Assembly (NCBI GenBank): GCA_902779875.1
Contig: CACZCX010000006.1
Location: 1-56,862 of the forward strand
Length of the DNA stretch: 56,862 nt
Source of the DNA: an uncultured Bacteroidales bacterium
GTDB lineage: Bacteria > Bacteroidota > Bacteroidia > Bacteroidales > Bacteroidaceae
Direction of reading: 5' to 3'
In this document: piece by piece, positions 8,474-16,715 of the stretch
Layout: each line of letters begins with the position of its first letter
Numbering within the stretch: position 1 is the first letter of the stretch
Program-made: the position numbers and the translations under genes
The notes under the pieces: model-generated
The model's input: the letters and a program-made list of their open reading frames with translations, nothing else
Database searches by the model: none
What the model was told of the DNA's origin: nothing

Positions 8474-9229
8474 TTATTCTGTCACTGTGAGCTGGTCAAG
8501 GCAGAAGTACAGAGGAGTGTTCATTCCATTCTGGCCTATGTCGGTTGTTGACATGGTGAAGGCAATCCTGGTTACCTCGCCGAGCTTGGTCAGGTCAACC
8601 TGCTGCCATGTGCTTACTATATCAAGACCGTCAGCAAGGAGGAAATCCACATGACCGGTCTCCTGCTCACCGTTATAACCGGTGATGGTCAGTTTGAACT
8701 GATCGTCTTTTGTCCATTCCTTTACAGAGCCATAACCACCGACATTCTGGTCCCTTATGGCAAGATAAGCGTATGTGGCGTTGGTTACGTAACACTCCTT
8801 AGCCTTGTAGGCCTTACCGTCCTTGAATGAGATCTCGGCGGGCAGTCCGAACATGTCACCACCAGCGCTGACAGTAAAGTATGCATTGGTCTTTACACCC
8901 TTGGTGGTAATGGCTGAGTTGTTGGAGGAACCGCCTGTTACGGTGTCTGTCAGGCTGCTGAAGGTGGTACCGAAACCGAAAGCGTTGACATTCCAGGTTC
9001 CGACCGAAGTAAACAGACGGAAGGGGTTGATATCAATCGTGTCAATGTAATAGTACTCAAAATCATCCTTTTCAGTCAGGTTCTTTGTCAGGTAGAGAGA
9101 GTCTGCCTTGGGGAGGCTGATTGAAAGGGTGTATGACACTTCAGGATCCTCGTCCTTTTCATTGTCGCAAGATACGAACACAAAGCCCATGGTGAGGGCC
9201 AAAAGAGCAAATGAATAAAGTTTCTTCAT
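8474..9229 (-). CDS. BtuH-like (DUF4465-type) corrinoid-binding surface lipoprotein
   Basis: First gene of the B12 operon, 251 residues. It has a typical lipoprotein signal ('LTMGFVFVSC', Cys about residue 21) followed by an acidic 'DNEKDEDPE' stretch of the kind that exports lipoproteins to the Bacteroidota surface. The body is an all-beta domain with 'AYLAIRDQNVGGYGSVKEW', 'ITGYNGEQETGHVDFLLAD' and 'WQQVDLTKLGEVTRIAFTM', the pattern of DUF4465 proteins. From memory, members of this group were shown to bind vitamin B12 and were named BtuH; I am not certain of the exact family number. Its position directly after a cobalamin riboswitch and before btuB strongly supports a corrinoid role. Confidence 0.85.
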   Translation of the reverse strand: MKKLYSFALLALTMGFVFVSCDNEKDEDPEVSYTLSISLPKADSLYLTKNLTEKDDFEYYYIDTIDINPFRLFTSVGTWNVNAFGFGTTFSSLTDTVTGGSSNNSAITTKGVKTNAYFTVSAGGDMFGLPAEISFKDGKAYKAKECYVTNATYAYLAIRDQNVGGYGSVKEWTKDDQFKLTITGYNGEQETGHVDFLLADGLDIVSTWQQVDLTKLGEVTRIAFTMSTTDIGQNGMNTPLYFCLDQLTVTE

Positions 9230-9304
9230 AATTGTTGTATAGTTAAAAGTTACTGAGTCCCGGCAGTAATGTCGCGGCAGGCTAGGGGCGTGCGCGACGG
9301 TTTT

Positions 9305-9477
9305 ACACAGTCATGCAGGTCTTCTGACTTACCCCGGTCTGTCCGCCTTCCCACCCGTGAGGGCAGTGGCATTTGCGGTAGTGGACATCCCTGTAAAGGG
9401 GCTTACAGCAGCGGGTCTGTTCAGGATTCTCACCTGATTCCCTTTTAATCCGATGACCGCGTCAGGGCGGTATCGGA
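9305..9477 (-). promoter_or_regulatory. Cobalamin riboswitch controlling the btu operon
   Basis: Read on the minus strand, the core follows the AdoCbl/B12 riboswitch consensus in order: a CCGAT...ATCGG paired element (9451-9476), GAATCAGGTGAGAATCC, CAGACCCGCTGCTGTAAGC, the B12 box GCCACTG (9364-9370), GGGAAGGCGG, and finally GTCAGAAGACCTGC. Downstream, GTCGCG (9293-9298) can pair with CGCGAC (9271-9276), a candidate expression-platform hairpin 45 bases before the start codon. High cobalamin should repress the four-gene operon. The exact ends are approximate. Confidence 0.95.
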
Positions 9478-9488
9478 ACATGACTCGG

Positions 9489-9496
9489 CAAATATA
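9489..9496 (-). promoter_or_regulatory. -7 element of the btu operon
   Basis: TATATTTG on the minus strand matches TAnnTTTG and lies about 12 bases before the first riboswitch pairing, so transcription should begin at or just before the riboswitch. No convincing -33 box is seen. Confidence 0.6.
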
Positions 9497-9537
9497 ATAA
9501 ATAATTGGACACGACTGTTTATTTGGACTCCATGTTG

Positions 9538-9545
9538 TAATTTTG
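9538..9545 (+). promoter_or_regulatory. -7 element of the antiporter gene
   Basis: TAATTTTG matches TAnnTTTG and lies 28 bp before ATG 9573, giving a short leader of about 20 bases. It is divergent from the btu promoter, with about 40 bp between the two -7 boxes. Confidence 0.55.
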
Positions 9546-9572
9546 CATAGAAATCAAAAGGATTGAATAATT

Positions 9573-11834
9573 ATGACAGAAGAGGCTAATCTGGTAAAGG
9601 ACCTGGCGCTGATACTCATATCGGCTGGCATATTCACCATAATATCAAAGGCTCTCAAACAGCCTCTTATACTGGGATATATCGTGGCGGGTTTCCTGGT
9701 AGGACCCCATATGGGACTGTTCCCTACGGTTACCAGCACCACTACCGTTGACCAGTGGTCCGAGATAGGAATAATATTCCTTCTGTTCGCACTGGGACTG
9801 GAGTTCAGTTTCAAGAAACTCCTCAAGGTGGGCAGCAGTGCCCTGATTACGGCCATGACCCAGTGCCTGGGTATGTTCATACTCGGTTTCCTGGTGGGTG
9901 AGGCTATTGGCTGGAGCAATATGGAGTCCATATTCCTGGGCGGCATGCTCTCCATGTCATCGACCACCATAATAATAAAGGCATATGATGACCTGGGAAT
10001 GAAGGAACGTCCGTTCGCCCCGCTGGTGTTCGGTGCCCTGGTATTCGAGGACCTGATTGCAGTGGTGCTCATGGTACTGCTCTCCACGCTGGCCGTATCG
10101 AACAAGTTCGCCGGCGGCGAGATGCTCATGGGACTTACCAAGCTGGTATTCTTCCTGATACTGTGGTTCCTGGTTGGCATATACCTTATTCCCACACTGC
10201 TCAAGAAGGCGCATAAGTACCTGAATGACGAGATCCTGCTGGTAGTGAGCATCGGACTCTGTTTTGTCATGGTAACGCTGGCCAGCCTGGCCGGATTCTC
10301 TGCGGCCCTGGGTGCATTCGTCATGGGCTCCATCCTCGCCGAGACATTGGAGAGTGAGCATATCATGAACCTGGTCAAGGGTATCAAGGACCTGTTCGGT
10401 GCCATCTTCTTTGTATCGGTCGGTATGATGGTCGACCCGCAGGTCATAGTACTGAACTGGGGTACGATACTGGTGCTGACCATCACGGTCATGGCAGGAA
10501 TACTGTTCTTTTCAACATCGGGAGCGGTGCTGGCCGGTCAGGGACTGGACAATGCCGTACATGCAGGATTCAGCCTGGCCCAGTTGGGTGAGTTCTCGTT
10601 CATCATAGCCGGACTGGGCGTGTCGCTGGGTGTGATGCGCGGCTTCATCTACCCGGTCATAATAACGGTATCGGTCATAACCACGTTCACTACACCTTAT
10701 ATGATAAAGGCGGGCACTCCGGCCTATCACTGGCTCATGAAAAAACTCCCGCCCAGGTTCCTGGAGCGCATCAACTCATTTGCCGGTCAGGAGCGTGAGA
10801 ACAGCGCCGCCGCTCAGAACGAGTGGAAACGCCTCATCAAGGAACTCTCGCTCAGGGTGCTGCTCTACGGAGTCATACTGGCTGCCATCAACATGGGTGA
10901 GCACCTGTTCCTGGACAAGCTGCTCAACGAGCGTTTTGACGCCTTCACTCCGTTCGTGCGTAACATCATAAGCGTGGTGGTGACCATCATCGTCATGTCG
11001 CCTTTCCTGGTAGGCATAGCGGTGTCAGGTGACCAGATTAACCGCTCGTCGCTCAAACTCATACGCGCCAAACAGGCAAACATATGGCCTGTCATATCAC
11101 TGGCGCTCCTGCGCATTCTCATAGCTATGGGATTCGTGGTCAGCGTCATTGCCAGCCACTTTAACATGGCTTTCTGGACCATACTGCTCATAATTGTATC
11201 GGGAGTGGTGTTCGTCTCCATAGGACGCCGTTCCATCAGCAAGTTCACCGTGGTCGAGGATCGCTTCATGGCCAACCTCAACGAGAAGGAGCAGAGTCAG
11301 CGCCGTATGTCTCCCGTCACGTCATCGGTCAGTGACAAGATGTCGCGTTACAATGTCAAGACCGATATGATCACCATATCGGCCGATTCACTCTACGCGG
11401 GCAAGAGACTCAGGGAGCTGCCGTTCCGCCATAAGTCAGGCGTGAATATAGTAAAGATACTGCGCGGAAGCCGAAGCATAATGATTCCCACCGGCGATGA
11501 GGTGGTATTCCCCTTTGACAAGCTGCTGGCAGTGGGTACCAGGGAGCAGCTCCAGGAGTTCCGCAAGGACATGGCCGAGAGCATATTCGTACCCGAGCAG
11601 TCCGATGCGCTCGCACCGCGTGAGTTCGAACTCGAATCCATAACACTCAAGGATGACTCCTGGCTCACAGGCAAGACCCTGCTTGAGACCGATATGCGCT
11701 CCTACGGCTGCATGGTCATAAGCGTGGTCAGCGAGGGGCAGGTGACCACAAACCCTAGGCCCGACTATCGTTTCAAGTCGGGCGATACGGTTTGGCTCGC
11801 GGGCGAAAAGTCCGCTTGTGAGTGGTGGGATTGA
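9573..11834 (+). CDS. CPA2-family cation/proton antiporter with C-terminal TrkA-C domains
   Basis: Inner-membrane monovalent cation:H+ antiporter of the KefB/CPA2 type, 753 residues. The N-terminal ~400 residues form the Na_H_Exchanger domain with about 12 helices. It opens with 'KALKQPLILGYIVAGFLVGPHMG' (shown as two overlapping parts: 'KALKQPLILGYI' and 'GFLVGPHMG') and carries 'LLFALGLEFSFKKL', 'MSSTTIIIKAYDD' and 'FVSVGMMVDP'. A second hydrophobic part (about 430-560) adds further helices. The soluble tail holds two TrkA-C/RCK_C-like regions, 'AGKRLRELPFRHKSGVNIV' and 'TGKTLLETDMRSYGCMVI...FKSGDTVWLAG'. No TrkA-N nucleotide-binding motif is visible, unlike E. coli KefB/KefC, so glutathione control is not indicated. 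It converges with the NatB-like gene, one base apart. Confidence 0.9.
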   Translation: MTEEANLVKDLALILISAGIFTIISKALKQPLILGYIVAGFLVGPHMGLFPTVTSTTTVDQWSEIGIIFLLFALGLEFSFKKLLKVGSSALITAMTQCLGMFILGFLVGEAIGWSNMESIFLGGMLSMSSTTIIIKAYDDLGMKERPFAPLVFGALVFEDLIAVVLMVLLSTLAVSNKFAGGEMLMGLTKLVFFLILWFLVGIYLIPTLLKKAHKYLNDEILLVVSIGLCFVMVTLASLAGFSAALGAFVMGSILAETLESEHIMNLVKGIKDLFGAIFFVSVGMMVDPQVIVLNWGTILVLTITVMAGILFFSTSGAVLAGQGLDNAVHAGFSLAQLGEFSFIIAGLGVSLGVMRGFIYPVIITVSVITTFTTPYMIKAGTPAYHWLMKKLPPRFLERINSFAGQERENSAAAQNEWKRLIKELSLRVLLYGVILAAINMGEHLFLDKLLNERFDAFTPFVRNIISVVVTIIVMSPFLVGIAVSGDQINRSSLKLIRAKQANIWPVISLALLRILIAMGFVVSVIASHFNMAFWTILLIIVSGVVFVSIGRRSISKFTVVEDRFMANLNEKEQSQRRMSPVTSSVSDKMSRYNVKTDMITISADSLYAGKRLRELPFRHKSGVNIVKILRGSRSIMIPTGDEVVFPFDKLLAVGTREQLQEFRKDMAESIFVPEQSDALAPREFELESITLKDDSWLTGKTLLETDMRSYGCMVISVVSEGQVTTNPRPDYRFKSGDTVWLAGEKSACEWWD

Positions 11835-11835
11835 G

Positions 11836-13173
11836 TTATTTCATCCTGATCCAGTCTCCCAGATCCTTCCAGGTCGGTTTCTTGCCGTGCATGAATACTC
11901 CCACGCGGAATATCCTTGCGGCCAGCCATATCATTATCACGAATGATATGTAGAGAACCGCGATTGATACCACGATCTCCCAGGTGGGTATTCCGAACGG
12001 GATACGTGCCATCATGACCACAGGTGATGTGAACGGAATAATGGAGAACCAGAATGCCATATCCGATGAGGGGTTCTGCATGACTGCAATCATGGCGTAG
12101 ATGGCAATCATGATGGGAATCATGAGGACGGAGTTGAACTGTGCGGCATCCTGGGGAGTGTCAACGGCAGAGCCGATGGCTGCATACATGGATGCGTAGA
12201 ACAGGAATCCGCCTACTATATACAGCAGCATGCTGATGAACAGCTTGCTCAGATATGACAGGTCGGTTATCTTGCTTACAATACCGGCGAACTCGGGGGA
12301 GCCCGATGCCGACATGGCCTGTGTGGCCGATGAGAGGTCTATTCCCATGTTACCCAATACCAATGGAGTTATAATGGTGGAGAACACCAGTATGAGCACA
12401 CCCCATATGAGAATCTGAAGGAACGCCACGAGAGCAATACCCAGTACCTTGCCCATCATAAGCTCGAATGGCTTGCATGAGGTGATGATAACGTCCAGCA
12501 CACGGGTCTGTTTCTCGTCAATGACAGACTGCAGCACCTGCTGTCCGTATACTATGATGATCATGTAGATGACCATGGCCAGTATTAATCCCAGTCCGTA
12601 TGAAGCTCCGGTCGATGAGGCCTTTATCCCGTCTCCGTTCTTGGTCTTGGTGTCGACCTCCATGGTCCTGATGTTCACGCGGATATTGGCATCGGCCAGT
12701 ATCTGGTCTATGTTGTCGTTCTCATAACGGCTCAGACGTTCGTTACGCAGTATGCCTTGGATGCGGTTGCGTATTATCTCCTCAGTGCCCATGGAGGTGG
12801 TGCCGTGGTTTATGAGCATCATGTCACCGGGGTTGTTGAGTATATCCTCACCGATTACCAGTACCCCGTAGAAGTCTTCATGCCGGGCGTATCTCATATG
12901 GGCCTCCTCGGTCGATGTGCCCGATGGGAGCAGTGAGAACTCCACCTTGTCATCGGACTCCAGTCTGGTTCCTACATACTGGCCTTGCGAGTTGTCGACT
13001 ACCGCCACCTTCTGTGTCTTGGCCGAGTCCGATGACAATCCGATAAGCAGCATGGGACCGAACATGCAAAGTACAAGAAGGAACGGTGTGAGTATGGTGA
13101 CTATTATGAATGATTTCTTGCGTACGCGTTCTGTGAACTCGCGCTCAATGATAAGCCTGATCTTGCTGTTCAT
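11836..13173 (-). CDS. ABC-2 export permease, NatB-like
   Basis: Inner-membrane permease of 445 residues, partner of the ATPase encoded 12 bp upstream. One N-terminal helix ('SFIIVTILTPFLLVLCMFG', about residues 20-45) is followed by a large external domain (about 50-190). After this come six helices from 'LGLILAMVIYMIIIVYGQQV', including 'DEKQTRVLDVIITSCKPFEL', the cytoplasmic coupling motif conserved in NatB/ABC-2_3 proteins. NatAB systems in Bacillus export sodium; whether this one does is unknown. It is probably the last gene of a transcript that includes the SGNH and ATPase genes. Facing the antiporter gene one base away, it leaves no room for a terminator between them. Confidence 0.88.
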   Translation of the reverse strand: MNSKIRLIIEREFTERVRKKSFIIVTILTPFLLVLCMFGPMLLIGLSSDSAKTQKVAVVDNSQGQYVGTRLESDDKVEFSLLPSGTSTEEAHMRYARHEDFYGVLVIGEDILNNPGDMMLINHGTTSMGTEEIIRNRIQGILRNERLSRYENDNIDQILADANIRVNIRTMEVDTKTKNGDGIKASSTGASYGLGLILAMVIYMIIIVYGQQVLQSVIDEKQTRVLDVIITSCKPFELMMGKVLGIALVAFLQILIWGVLILVFSTIITPLVLGNMGIDLSSATQAMSASGSPEFAGIVSKITDLSYLSKLFISMLLYIVGGFLFYASMYAAIGSAVDTPQDAAQFNSVLMIPIMIAIYAMIAVMQNPSSDMAFWFSIIPFTSPVVMMARIPFGIPTWEIVVSIAVLYISFVIMIWLAARIFRVGVFMHGKKPTWKDLGDWIRMK

Positions 13174-13185
13174 AGTTCTGCAGTT

Positions 13186-14112
13186 TTACAATGTACCGTT
13201 TACGGCACGGATGAATATGTCGTTCATGCTGGGGATGATCTCCTGGAAGGAGCGCAGACCTAGCTTCTCATTGATTGCTCCTATTATGGGGCGTATGTCG
13301 GAGTCCTCGGGGATGTGGATCTTCTGCTGGTTGTAGCCGCCTATGAGACCCTCGGTATCTCCTATCAGGTCGGCCTTACCGCTGATTATGGAGTTGAACT
13401 CCTCCCGGTCTCCGCTGTAGATGACCTGGAAGGTGTTGCCTCCTGCCTTGCGGCGTATCTCGTCGACTGGGCCCGACAGTATGTTGCGCGACTTGTTTAT
13501 GAGGGTTATGTCATCACATATCTCCTCGACCGATTCCATGTTGTGGGTGGAGAATATCACTGTGGCGCCGCGGTCGCGGAGACCCAGTATCTCCTCCTTG
13601 AGCAGGTTCTGGTTGATGGGGTCGAATCCGGAGAACGGCTCGTCAAATATGAGCAGCTTGGGTTCGTGTACCACGGTGATGATGAACTGCACCTTCTGTG
13701 CCATACCTTTTGACAGGTCCTCGACTTTCTTGTCCCACCAGTCAGCTATGCCCAGACGGTCGAACCAGCCTTTGAGCTTGATGATGGCCTCCGTCTTTGA
13801 CATACCGTGGATGCGGGCAAAGAATACCGCCTGTTCACCTACTTTCATCTTCTTGTAGAGACCACGCTCCTCGGGCATATAGCCTACGTTGAAGATGTCT
13901 TTCTCTGTAATTTCATGGTCCTCAAACCATACCTTTCCCTTGTCGGGGAATGTCATGTGGTTCACTACGCGTATCAAGGTAGTCTTACCCGCGCCGTTGG
14001 GACCTAGCAAACCATAGATGGAGCCGCGCGGAACCTCCATCGAAACGTCGTCCAAGGCTCTGTGGCCTACATAATCTTTTGTGACGTTTTCAATTCTCAG
14101 AATTGGACTCAT
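13186..14112 (-). CDS. ABC transporter ATP-binding protein, NatA-like
   Basis: Cytoplasmic ATPase of 308 residues that should drive the adjacent NatB-like permease. Walker A 'GPNGAGKT' is at residues 37-44. The signature 'LSKGMAQK' is of the LSKGM type typical of NatA/CcmA-class exporters, and Walker B 'LLIFDEPFSGFDP' and the switch 'IFSTHNM' follow. The C-terminal ~80 residues ('LSGPVDEIRRKAGGNTFQV' onward) form the DUF4162-like tail common in this class. Its ATG lies 3 bp after the stop of the SGNH gene and its stop is 12 bp before the permease start, so the three are very likely an operon. Confidence 0.92.
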   Translation of the reverse strand: MSPILRIENVTKDYVGHRALDDVSMEVPRGSIYGLLGPNGAGKTTLIRVVNHMTFPDKGKVWFEDHEITEKDIFNVGYMPEERGLYKKMKVGEQAVFFARIHGMSKTEAIIKLKGWFDRLGIADWWDKKVEDLSKGMAQKVQFIITVVHEPKLLIFDEPFSGFDPINQNLLKEEILGLRDRGATVIFSTHNMESVEEICDDITLINKSRNILSGPVDEIRRKAGGNTFQVIYSGDREEFNSIISGKADLIGDTEGLIGGYNQQKIHIPEDSDIRPIIGAINEKLGLRSFQEIIPSMNDIFIRAVNGTL

Positions 14113-14115
14113 TGA

Positions 14116-14760
14116 TTAATGTTTGAATATTGCGTTGTAAATGATATCGGCAATGATTTTCTGACCCTCCTCGTTGGGGTGTATGGTATCGGGGAAATAC
14201 TGCTTCTTGCCCTGGAAAGGAGTGTTGATGTCAATAAGGGGTATGTTCTCCTCCTGAGCCACCTCTTTTATAAAAGGTATGACTCCGTTATATATCACGC
14301 TGTCGTTGATGCTCCAGGCGTGTCCCATGGCGGGAACAGGCAGGCAGAGCCAGATCTGAGGCTTGGCAGGCAGCTCGCGGAATGAACCGATCAGGGTTTT
14401 GAGGTCCTGCTTGAAGTGTTCGCTCTCCTTCCAGTTGTAGGGCTTGCTGTCATTGGTGCCGAGCTTGATGGTCACTATCTGGGGGTTGAATGCCAGGGCA
14501 TCCTTGTATGCCTGTTCGTTCATGTATGGCATATCGGTCTCCATCATGGTGGTGGAACCGCTCACTCCGAAATTGCGTACGTCATATTTCTCACCCAGAA
14601 GGCTACGGAGAACTCCGGGATATGCATCGTTCTCGCGGTCCTTGATTCCGTGACCGAATGTGATGCTGTCACCTACGCATGCTACTCTTACGGGCTCCTT
14701 CTGGCAGGATGTGAGGGCCAGGATAAGGAGTGATGAAAGGATAATTGCAAACTTTTTCAT
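14116..14760 (-). CDS. SGNH/GDSL-family hydrolase lipoprotein
   Basis: Exported esterase or lipase-like enzyme of 214 residues. The lipoprotein signal ends in 'LILALTSC' (Cys about residue 19). SGNH block I is 'VACVGDSITFG' (catalytic Ser in GDS), block II is the Gly of 'NFGVSGSTT', block III is 'KLGTNDSKP' (Asn in GTND) and block V is 'DTIHPNEEG' with the catalytic Asp and His. Such lipoproteins are often sialate or carbohydrate acetylesterases or lysophospholipases; the substrate cannot be chosen. It has its own -7 element 33 bp upstream and sits 3 bp before the NatA-like gene. Confidence 0.9.
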   Translation of the reverse strand: MKKFAIILSSLLILALTSCQKEPVRVACVGDSITFGHGIKDRENDAYPGVLRSLLGEKYDVRNFGVSGSTTMMETDMPYMNEQAYKDALAFNPQIVTIKLGTNDSKPYNWKESEHFKQDLKTLIGSFRELPAKPQIWLCLPVPAMGHAWSINDSVIYNGVIPFIKEVAQEENIPLIDINTPFQGKKQYFPDTIHPNEEGQKIIADIIYNAIFKH

Positions 14761-14792
14761 AGTGTATCTTGTTTTTCGTTGTTTCCGAACGG

Positions 14793-14800
14793 CAAATGTA
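14793..14800 (-). promoter_or_regulatory. -7 element upstream of the SGNH-natAB genes
   Basis: TACATTTG on the minus strand matches TAnnTTTG and lies 33 bp before the SGNH ATG. No TTG is found 19-21 bp upstream, so read-through from recQ may also contribute. Confidence 0.45.
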
Positions 14801-14811
14801 TGAAATCTTTC

Positions 14812-16707
14812 TTAATCGTGCCCTGTCATGAGCTTTCCGTCCTTCATGAGCAGGTGTCCCTCGGCTACCATGTAATGAAGTACCGTATCTATCTTGTTCC
14901 TGTTGTATGGCAGCGACCATACCTTCTGTGGGTCATCGGGGCAGGTGTGGAACGTGTCAAGGATATCGGCCATGATAGCCTCACGCTCGCCGCGCATAAG
15001 CTGGCCCTCGACTTTCTCCTGGCAGAGGTCGCAGCACATGCAGGGGCGCTGCTGGTGCTCTCCGAAATATCTGAGCAGTATGGCGCTGCGGCATCCGGTC
15101 TCACGGGTCACATACTCCATCATGGCGCCGATCCTCTCCTTGAACTCCTCCTTGCGCTGACGGTAGACCTCGGGGTCGAAGAATAGCTTGCCCGACTCCA
15201 CGCGCTCGCGGGTCCAGGTTATGACAGGGGTGCGGCGCTCAGGTACGTATCGGACTATACCCTGACTCTGCAGGTTTATGAGGGTGGTGTAGAGCTGGTG
15301 GCGGTCTATGCCGGCACGGGAGCAAATGAGCTGCTCGTCTATGTAGGCGTAGTCGGTGAATATGCCGCTGTACAGGCGCAGTATGATGTTCATCACATCC
15401 TCGGTCACGCGGTCCTGATGCAGGCGGTAGAGCTCGTCACGTCCTGCGGTAAAGAGCAGGCGGGCGGAATACTCCATCTCATCGACATAATCCAGGTAAC
15501 CCATGCGGGTGAGTATGCGCAGGGCGCTGTCGGTGGGTATAACGGGTAGTGAGAAATGCTGGCAGAACTCGCCCAGCGAGAACGGATAGGTGCAGCCGCG
15601 GCCGTCGCCTACGGCCATCTCGTGGAAATATCCCAGCTTCTCGTAGACGTCACGTATGAACTCCTCCTTGGGGAATGTGTCACTTATGCGTTTGCTTACG
15701 GTGCGCTTGTCGCCGGGAGAGTGAAGCAGCACGGCATAAGAGCGCAGACCGTCACGTCCGGCGCGTCCGGCCTCCTGGAAGTAGGCCTCGATGGAACTGG
15801 GTATGTCCATGTGTATGACGGTGCGGACATCGGGCTTGTCAATACCCATGCCGAATGCGTTGGTGGCCACGACCACGCGGTAACGGCCGGCGGTCCAGGC
15901 TTTCTGGCGCTCGTCCTTTACGGTGGGGTCCAGACCTGCATGATAGAAGGTGGATGGTATATCCTGGGCGTTCAGGTAGTCCGATACCTCCTTGGTCTCG
16001 GCGCGGTTGCGCACATAGACTATGCCTGAGCCCGGCACGCGGTCCAGTATATGCTTGAGTTCCGACAGTTTGTTCTCGGTCCTGCGTACCACGTATGAGA
16101 GGTTCTCGCGGAAAAAACTCATACGTATCACGTTCTTCTCGGGGAATCCCAGCTTGTCCTGTATGTCATCGGTCACCTGAGGGGTGGCAGTGGCGGTGAG
16201 CGCCAGCACGGGTACGCCCGGCAGTTCCTTGCGGATATCGGCTATATTCAGGTATGAGGGACGGAAGTCATAACCCCACTGTGATATGCAGTGTGACTCA
16301 TCGACGGTGATCAGTGATACCTTGATGTGCCTGAGCTTGGTACGGAACAGGTCCGATGACAGACGCTCGGGCGATACGTAGAGGAACTTGTAACCGCCGA
16401 ACAGGCAGTTCTCCATGACGGCTATGATGTCGTCACGTTTCATGCCGGTGTGTATGGCTGCAGCCTTGATGCCGTGGTCGCGCAGTATGCGGACCTGGTC
16501 CTTCATGAGGGCTATGAGGGGCGTTATGACCAGGCAGACGCCCTCCATGGCGAGTGCCGGAACCTGGAATGTGATACTCTTTCCGCCGCCGGTGGGCATG
16601 AGTCCCAGCGTGTCGCGACCCTGGCCGATACTTTCAATTATCTGCTCCTGTATGCCGCGGAAGCTGTCATACCCCCAGTATTGCTTGAGTATCTCCAGGT
16701 AGGTCAT
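14812..16707 (-). CDS. recQ: ATP-dependent DNA helicase RecQ
   Basis: 3'-5' DNA helicase for recombination and repair, 631 residues. Motif 0 is 'YWGYDSFRGIQEQII', Walker A is 'LMPTGGGKSITFQVPAL', and the Walker B box is DESH ('VDESHCISQWGYDFRPSY') in place of the usual DEAH/DECH. Motif V is 'VVVATNAFGMGIDKPDVR' and motif VI 'QEAGRAGRDG'. The zinc-binding RQC subdomain is at about residues 540-570 with 'CRSAILLRYFGE' and 'CMCCDLCQ'. There is no long HRDC tail. It starts 8 bp after the recJ stop, so the two repair genes are probably co-transcribed. Confidence 0.95.
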   Translation of the reverse strand: MTYLEILKQYWGYDSFRGIQEQIIESIGQGRDTLGLMPTGGGKSITFQVPALAMEGVCLVITPLIALMKDQVRILRDHGIKAAAIHTGMKRDDIIAVMENCLFGGYKFLYVSPERLSSDLFRTKLRHIKVSLITVDESHCISQWGYDFRPSYLNIADIRKELPGVPVLALTATATPQVTDDIQDKLGFPEKNVIRMSFFRENLSYVVRRTENKLSELKHILDRVPGSGIVYVRNRAETKEVSDYLNAQDIPSTFYHAGLDPTVKDERQKAWTAGRYRVVVATNAFGMGIDKPDVRTVIHMDIPSSIEAYFQEAGRAGRDGLRSYAVLLHSPGDKRTVSKRISDTFPKEEFIRDVYEKLGYFHEMAVGDGRGCTYPFSLGEFCQHFSLPVIPTDSALRILTRMGYLDYVDEMEYSARLLFTAGRDELYRLHQDRVTEDVMNIILRLYSGIFTDYAYIDEQLICSRAGIDRHQLYTTLINLQSQGIVRYVPERRTPVITWTRERVESGKLFFDPEVYRQRKEEFKERIGAMMEYVTRETGCRSAILLRYFGEHQQRPCMCCDLCQEKVEGQLMRGEREAIMADILDTFHTCPDDPQKVWSLPYNRNKIDTVLHYMVAEGHLLMKDGKLMTGHD

Positions 16708-16715
16708 ATGGACCG

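Noticed and set aside
9554-10492. A 312-codon open frame antisense to the antiporter gene
   Set aside because: It lies wholly over a well-supported gene in a mirror frame, begins over that gene's promoter region, and its protein is low-complexity (Met/Ser/Thr/Arg-rich) with no family motif.
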